From contig JAHEJF010000040.1 of the NCBI GenBank assembly GCA_024639025.1, positions 1 to 9,560 on the forward strand: a stretch of 9,560 nt of DNA, given 5' to 3'. Numbering within the stretch: the first letter of the stretch is position 1; each line of letters starts with the position of its first letter. The stretch is from Ahrensia sp. GTDB taxonomy: Bacteria; Pseudomonadota; Alphaproteobacteria; Rhizobiales; Rhizobiaceae. The notes under the pieces are model-generated. The model searched no databases. It saw only the letters and a program-made list of their open reading frames with translations, and was not told the origin of the DNA. The position numbers and the translations under genes are program-made. Shown piece by piece: positions 7,315 to 9,560 of the stretch.

Positions 7315-7330
7315 GTTGTAGATAGGATGT

Positions 7331-7353
7331 AAATCAAAGTATTTCTTTGATTT
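7331..7353 (+). repeat. A/T-rich hairpin after nrdJ
   Basis: AAATCAAAG and CTTTGATTT are perfect 9-bp arms around a TATTT loop, 16 bases after the nrdJ stop. No T-run follows, so it is not a complete terminator. It may protect the mRNA 3' end or help the stronger terminator downstream. Confidence 0.45.
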
Positions 7354-7371
7354 GGGAAAATATTTGAGTAC

Positions 7372-7410
7372 AAATTCCGCGCGGTGAAAGCTGCGCGGAA
7401 TTTATTTTTT
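7372..7410 (+). terminator. Intrinsic terminator of nrdJ
   Basis: AAATTCCGCGC (7372-7382) pairs perfectly with GCGCGGAATTT (7393-7403). The inner G-C and G-T pairs lengthen the stem to 13 and leave a six-base loop. ATTTTTT follows directly. This is a textbook rho-independent terminator and separates nrdJ from the Mrr-like gene. Confidence 0.92.
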
Positions 7411-7429
7411 AATTTACAAGTTGTAAATT
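7411..7429. promoter_or_regulatory. 19-bp palindrome, possible operator of the Mrr-like gene
   Basis: AATTTACAA and TTGTAAATT are perfect 9-bp arms around one G. Its right half includes TTGTAA, a possible -35 element for the downstream gene. The position fits a dimeric repressor site; the binding protein is unknown. Confidence 0.5.
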
Positions 7430-7449
7430 TTATATTTTCGTACGATATA
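7421..7449 (+). promoter_or_regulatory. Possible promoter of the Mrr-like gene
   Basis: TTGTAA (7421-7426) and GATATA (7444-7449) are 17 bp apart in a stretch with only nine G/C bases in 60 (7411-7470). Such DNA offers many near-matches, so the exact elements are uncertain. The location directly after the nrdJ terminator supports a separate promoter. Confidence 0.4.
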
Positions 7450-7453
7450 AAAT
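7427..7453. repeat. Inverted repeat around CGTACG
   Basis: ATTTTATAT (7427-7435) and ATATAAAAT (7445-7453) are perfect arms enclosing TTTCGTACG, itself ending in the palindrome CGTACG. It overlaps the preceding 19-bp palindrome by three bases and the candidate -10 element, so it could be a second operator or simply A/T-rich chance structure. Confidence 0.4.
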
Positions 7454-7518
7454 AGATATAGTAATTAATTTTACTGCGTGCAAGATTAGTATTTGATAAA
7501 GTTTGCAAAGTAAATGTA

Positions 7519-9222
7519 GTGTGCGACAAAATCATCTTTCAGTCTTCAAACCCTGACCTCATTCAAGCCGGCAACCTACGCACCAAGTTCAATGCAGCAG
7601 GTGATCTCATCTTGCGCTATTATGTAGATGTCCAACACTTGAAGCTAGATTTGCATAAGGAGCTGAGTGCACCAACACCTTCGATTCTTCAAAAAAAGGT
7701 CGATGCACTCATGGCCCAGTGGGATAAAAAATATATCGTGCACGTTAAAAGGCAAAAGGAATCTGCAGGCAAAGAACTCGCCGAGGAATTGACAATCGAG
7801 GCCAAGGCGCATCGCGATCGTCTGAGAAGCACACTGCACCAAACACTATCTGTAAATACTGCAGTCGATTGGAACGACCTCAAGGATCATACAAAGTTTA
7901 GGCGCTCAAAATATGTCCAACAACCGAAGAAAGAAAGTGTCAGCTCATCAGCGCCTAAACCTGTTCATGTGAACTTGATTCAATCCTTGTTTGGCCTTCG
8001 CAAGAGAATTGAACGCGAATACAAGCGAGCATTGGATATGCACAATGTCGAGGTAGCGCGGATCGAAAAGCAAAATTCGGAATCATATGCCGAATGGGTT
8101 GAGAGAAGAGACGCATGGAACGCAAAACAGAATGCGATGAAGAAAGTGTTCATCGAAAAGCAAAAAGCAGAAAACGCAAAGGTCGATGAGCTCCAATCTG
8201 CGTGGCGTAACGGTCAACCTGAAGCGATAGAGGAACATGCATCTATCGTGTTGGAAACCTCCAAGCATGACGAATTGATTCCTAAGCAATGGGAGGTTCA
8301 GTACTTTTCCGAGTCTAAATTGCTCTTAGTGGCGTACCTGCTTCCCACACCCGATAACCTTCCAAGCACCAAAACAGTCCGATTTGTCTCATCTACCGGA
8401 GAGTTGAAAGAAACCGGTATCGGAGAGCGCGACAAAAAAAAGCTATACGAAGATCTATGCTACCAAATCTGTCTTCGAACGTTGCACGAATTGTTTGAGG
8501 CCGATGACCCAAATAATTTGGAAAGCATAGCATTTAATGGTTGGACTGAATCAATTGACCGAGCCACGGGACTGCAGGTCAATTCGACAATTATTTCGAT
8601 ATTGGTGAAGAAAGAAGAATTTCAATCAATTAATCTTAAGCTTATCGAACCAAAAACCTGCTTTAAATCGCTCAAGGGAGTATCTGCCGCGTCCCTCTTC
8701 GGTCTCACCCCGATCGCACCAATTATCGAGTTTGAGAAGACTGATAAACGCTTTATCGATGCTCGATCAGTCCAGGTTTCAGAGGATGGCGAAACAAATC
8801 TTGCCGCAATGGACTGGGAGGAGTTCGAGCACCTGGTGCGCGAAGTTTTCGAGAAGGAATTTGCTTCTAGAGGTGGTGAAGTGCGAGTCACCCAATCCAG
8901 CAGTGATGGTGGGGTTGACGCTGTTGCATTCGATCCAGATCCGATAAGCGGTGGAAAGATTGTGATTCAGGCAAAGCGGTATACTCGCACTGTTGGTGTA
9001 GCAGCAGTTAGAGATCTTTACGGCACCATAATGAACGAAGGAGCGACCAAAGGCATCCTTGTTACCACCTCTGATTACGGCCCCGATGCCCACAGATTTG
9101 CTTCTGACAAACCGCTCTTCTTAATGACAGGTGCACATCTTTTGCACCTTCTAGAAAAACACGGCTTCAAAGCAAAAATCGACTTGAAACAAGCCAGAAT
9201 TGAGTTGGGGCTTCGCGCATAA
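7519..9222 (+). CDS. Mrr-like restriction endonuclease with coiled-coil N-terminal region
   Basis: This 567-residue protein ends in an Mrr_cat nuclease domain (about 430-555). It begins AAMDWEEFEHLVREVF, with the PD-(D/E)xK core D467 (SSDGGVDAVAF) and Q484-A-K486 (KIVIQAKRY), then VRDLYGTIMNEGATKGILVTT and FLMTGAHLLHLLEKHG. All catalytic residues are present. Residues about 150-240 are charged and heptad-like, a likely coiled coil (around IEREYKRALDMHNVEVARIEKQ). Residues about 245-420 form a distinct domain (KQWEVQYFSESKLLLVAYLLP, LCYQICLRTLHELFEADD, SIAFNGWTESIDRATG) found in a widespread family annotated only as 'restriction endonuclease'. Relatives of Mrr cut modified foreign DNA, so an antiphage type IV-like role is likely but not shown. 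No methylase, helicase or other partner is adjacent. The start is GTG 7519; there is no ATG near and only a weak ribosome binding site. The gene is A+T-richer than nrdJ, suggesting transfer. Confidence 0.9.
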   Translation: MCDKIIFQSSNPDLIQAGNLRTKFNAAGDLILRYYVDVQHLKLDLHKELSAPTPSILQKKVDALMAQWDKKYIVHVKRQKESAGKELAEELTIEAKAHRDRLRSTLHQTLSVNTAVDWNDLKDHTKFRRSKYVQQPKKESVSSSAPKPVHVNLIQSLFGLRKRIEREYKRALDMHNVEVARIEKQNSESYAEWVERRDAWNAKQNAMKKVFIEKQKAENAKVDELQSAWRNGQPEAIEEHASIVLETSKHDELIPKQWEVQYFSESKLLLVAYLLPTPDNLPSTKTVRFVSSTGELKETGIGERDKKKLYEDLCYQICLRTLHELFEADDPNNLESIAFNGWTESIDRATGLQVNSTIISILVKKEEFQSINLKLIEPKTCFKSLKGVSAASLFGLTPIAPIIEFEKTDKRFIDARSVQVSEDGETNLAAMDWEEFEHLVREVFEKEFASRGGEVRVTQSSSDGGVDAVAFDPDPISGGKIVIQAKRYTRTVGVAAVRDLYGTIMNEGATKGILVTTSDYGPDAHRFASDKPLFLMTGAHLLHLLEKHGFKAKIDLKQARIELGLRA

Positions 9223-9247
9223 ATGGGTGGAGGCGGGTACATGCGTC

Positions 9248-9307
9248 TCCCTCCCACTTTCAAGGGGAGGGATTAAGGGTGGGAGTTGGGTTGGTCCACC
9301 CATGGAC
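9248..9307. repeat. G/C-rich palindromic (REP-like) element after the Mrr-like gene
   Basis: TCCCTCCC (9248-9255) pairs with GGGAGGGA (9265-9272). Alternatively CTCCCAC (9251-9257) can pair with GTGGGAG (9279-9285). A second small hairpin, GTCCA-CCCA-TGGAC, lies at 9294-9307. The motif 'ctccctccc...aaggggaggga.taagggtggg' resembles short palindromic repeats scattered through many proteobacterial genomes. That it is repeated in this genome is inferred. It may also end transcription of the Mrr-like gene, although no T-run follows. Confidence 0.55.
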
Positions 9308-9483
9308 GGAGGCGGTTCCAAAAAGATAAAGACCAAAAAAATCCATCAATCCCGCACCTCACCCAAGCCCGAAACCAATCAAACCAATTGCCCAAACTCC
9401 GCTTTCGACCTAGACTCTGTCAGCCTTTGAGGGAATCGCGGCACCCGGACGATCCAGTATTGTCAATGCCCAAATCCGCGGCG
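9308..9483. other. Spacer before the last gene
   Basis: Together with the palindromic element this forms a gene-free stretch of about 310 bases (9223-9535). This part holds an A-rich run (9319-9342) and otherwise no recognisable gene, RNA or promoter. Open frames on either strand here look like chance. Confidence 0.5.
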
Positions 9484-9508
9484 ACGTTTCAGCCCAAGTC
9501 TGAAACGT
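9484..9508. promoter_or_regulatory. 25-bp dyad before the last gene, possible operator
   Basis: ACGTTTCAG (9484-9492) and CTGAAACGT (9500-9508) are perfect inverted arms around a 7-base centre. The dyad ends 27 bases before the start codon, with AACGTG repeated at 9505 and 9512. Perfect arms with this spacing fit a dimeric repressor site, or an mRNA hairpin in the leader. No regulator is identified. Confidence 0.5.
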
Positions 9509-9535
9509 GCTAACGTGGGAAGTCAGGAGCAAATC

Positions 9536-9560
9536 ATGGAAAATAAAAAGCTGCGAAATA
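9536..9560 (+). CDS. Start of a gene cut by the right window edge
   Basis: ATG 9536 is preceded at six bases by AGGAG (9525-9529), a good Shine-Dalgarno sequence. Only MENKKLRN is encoded before the window ends, so no function can be given. The strand is the same as that of the Mrr-like gene, but the 310-base gap with a palindromic element and a dyad suggests an independent transcription unit. Confidence 0.6.

Noticed and set aside
9200..9430. Plus-strand open frame through the palindromic element
   Set aside because: It overlaps the nuclease gene end and the G/C-rich repeat. The translation is low complexity (G, S, P, K), typical of non-coding repeats.

Overview
The window looks like the chromosome of an alphaproteobacterium, possibly Hyphomicrobiales. 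The main evidence is a full-length, 1256-residue, adenosylcobalamin-dependent ribonucleotide reductase (NrdJ) of the long type common in that class, supported by the EamA transporter and the CBS-BON protein. The taxonomic call is an inference from protein style; no marker such as rRNA is present. Base composition is uneven. NrdJ is GC-rich, while the CBS gene, the Mrr-like gene and several intergenic stretches are clearly A+T-richer.

Left part (1-2860), all genes on the minus strand: a DMT/EamA-family transporter cut by the window edge (1-771); a possible small cysteine-containing ORF (1039-1335) lying in frame just after the stop codon of a CBS-CBS-BON protein gene (1345-2112); a roughly 450-base intergenic stretch with a 15-bp palindrome and a 17-codon small ORF; and a conserved-looking 96-residue protein gene (2569-2859).

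Middle (2860-7320): the divergent intergenic region upstream of nrdJ is the richest regulatory stretch. It holds two NrdR-type boxes with starts 31 bp apart, lying over a sigma70-like promoter. Downstream is a leader of about 220 nt with several possible stems, phased GAGGGG motifs, two short upstream ORFs and a perfect DnaA box. nrdJ (3544-7314) follows and ends at a strong intrinsic terminator.

Right part (7315-9560), plus strand: a very A+T-rich spacer with three further inverted repeats, then a solitary Mrr-type restriction endonuclease gene (7519-9222) with a long coiled-coil N-terminal region and an intact PD-(D/E)xK core. A G/C-rich palindromic element follows, then a 25-bp dyad directly before the start of a last gene, of which only eight codons are inside the window.

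Functionally, the window joins a housekeeping dNTP-supply gene with visible NrdR/DnaA control to an accessory, probably horizontally acquired defence nuclease. I see no CRISPR array, tRNA, rRNA, transposase or complete multi-gene defence island. I cannot claim a clearly new system; the best candidates for a closer look are the nrdJ leader and the dyad-rich promoter of the lone Mrr-like gene.
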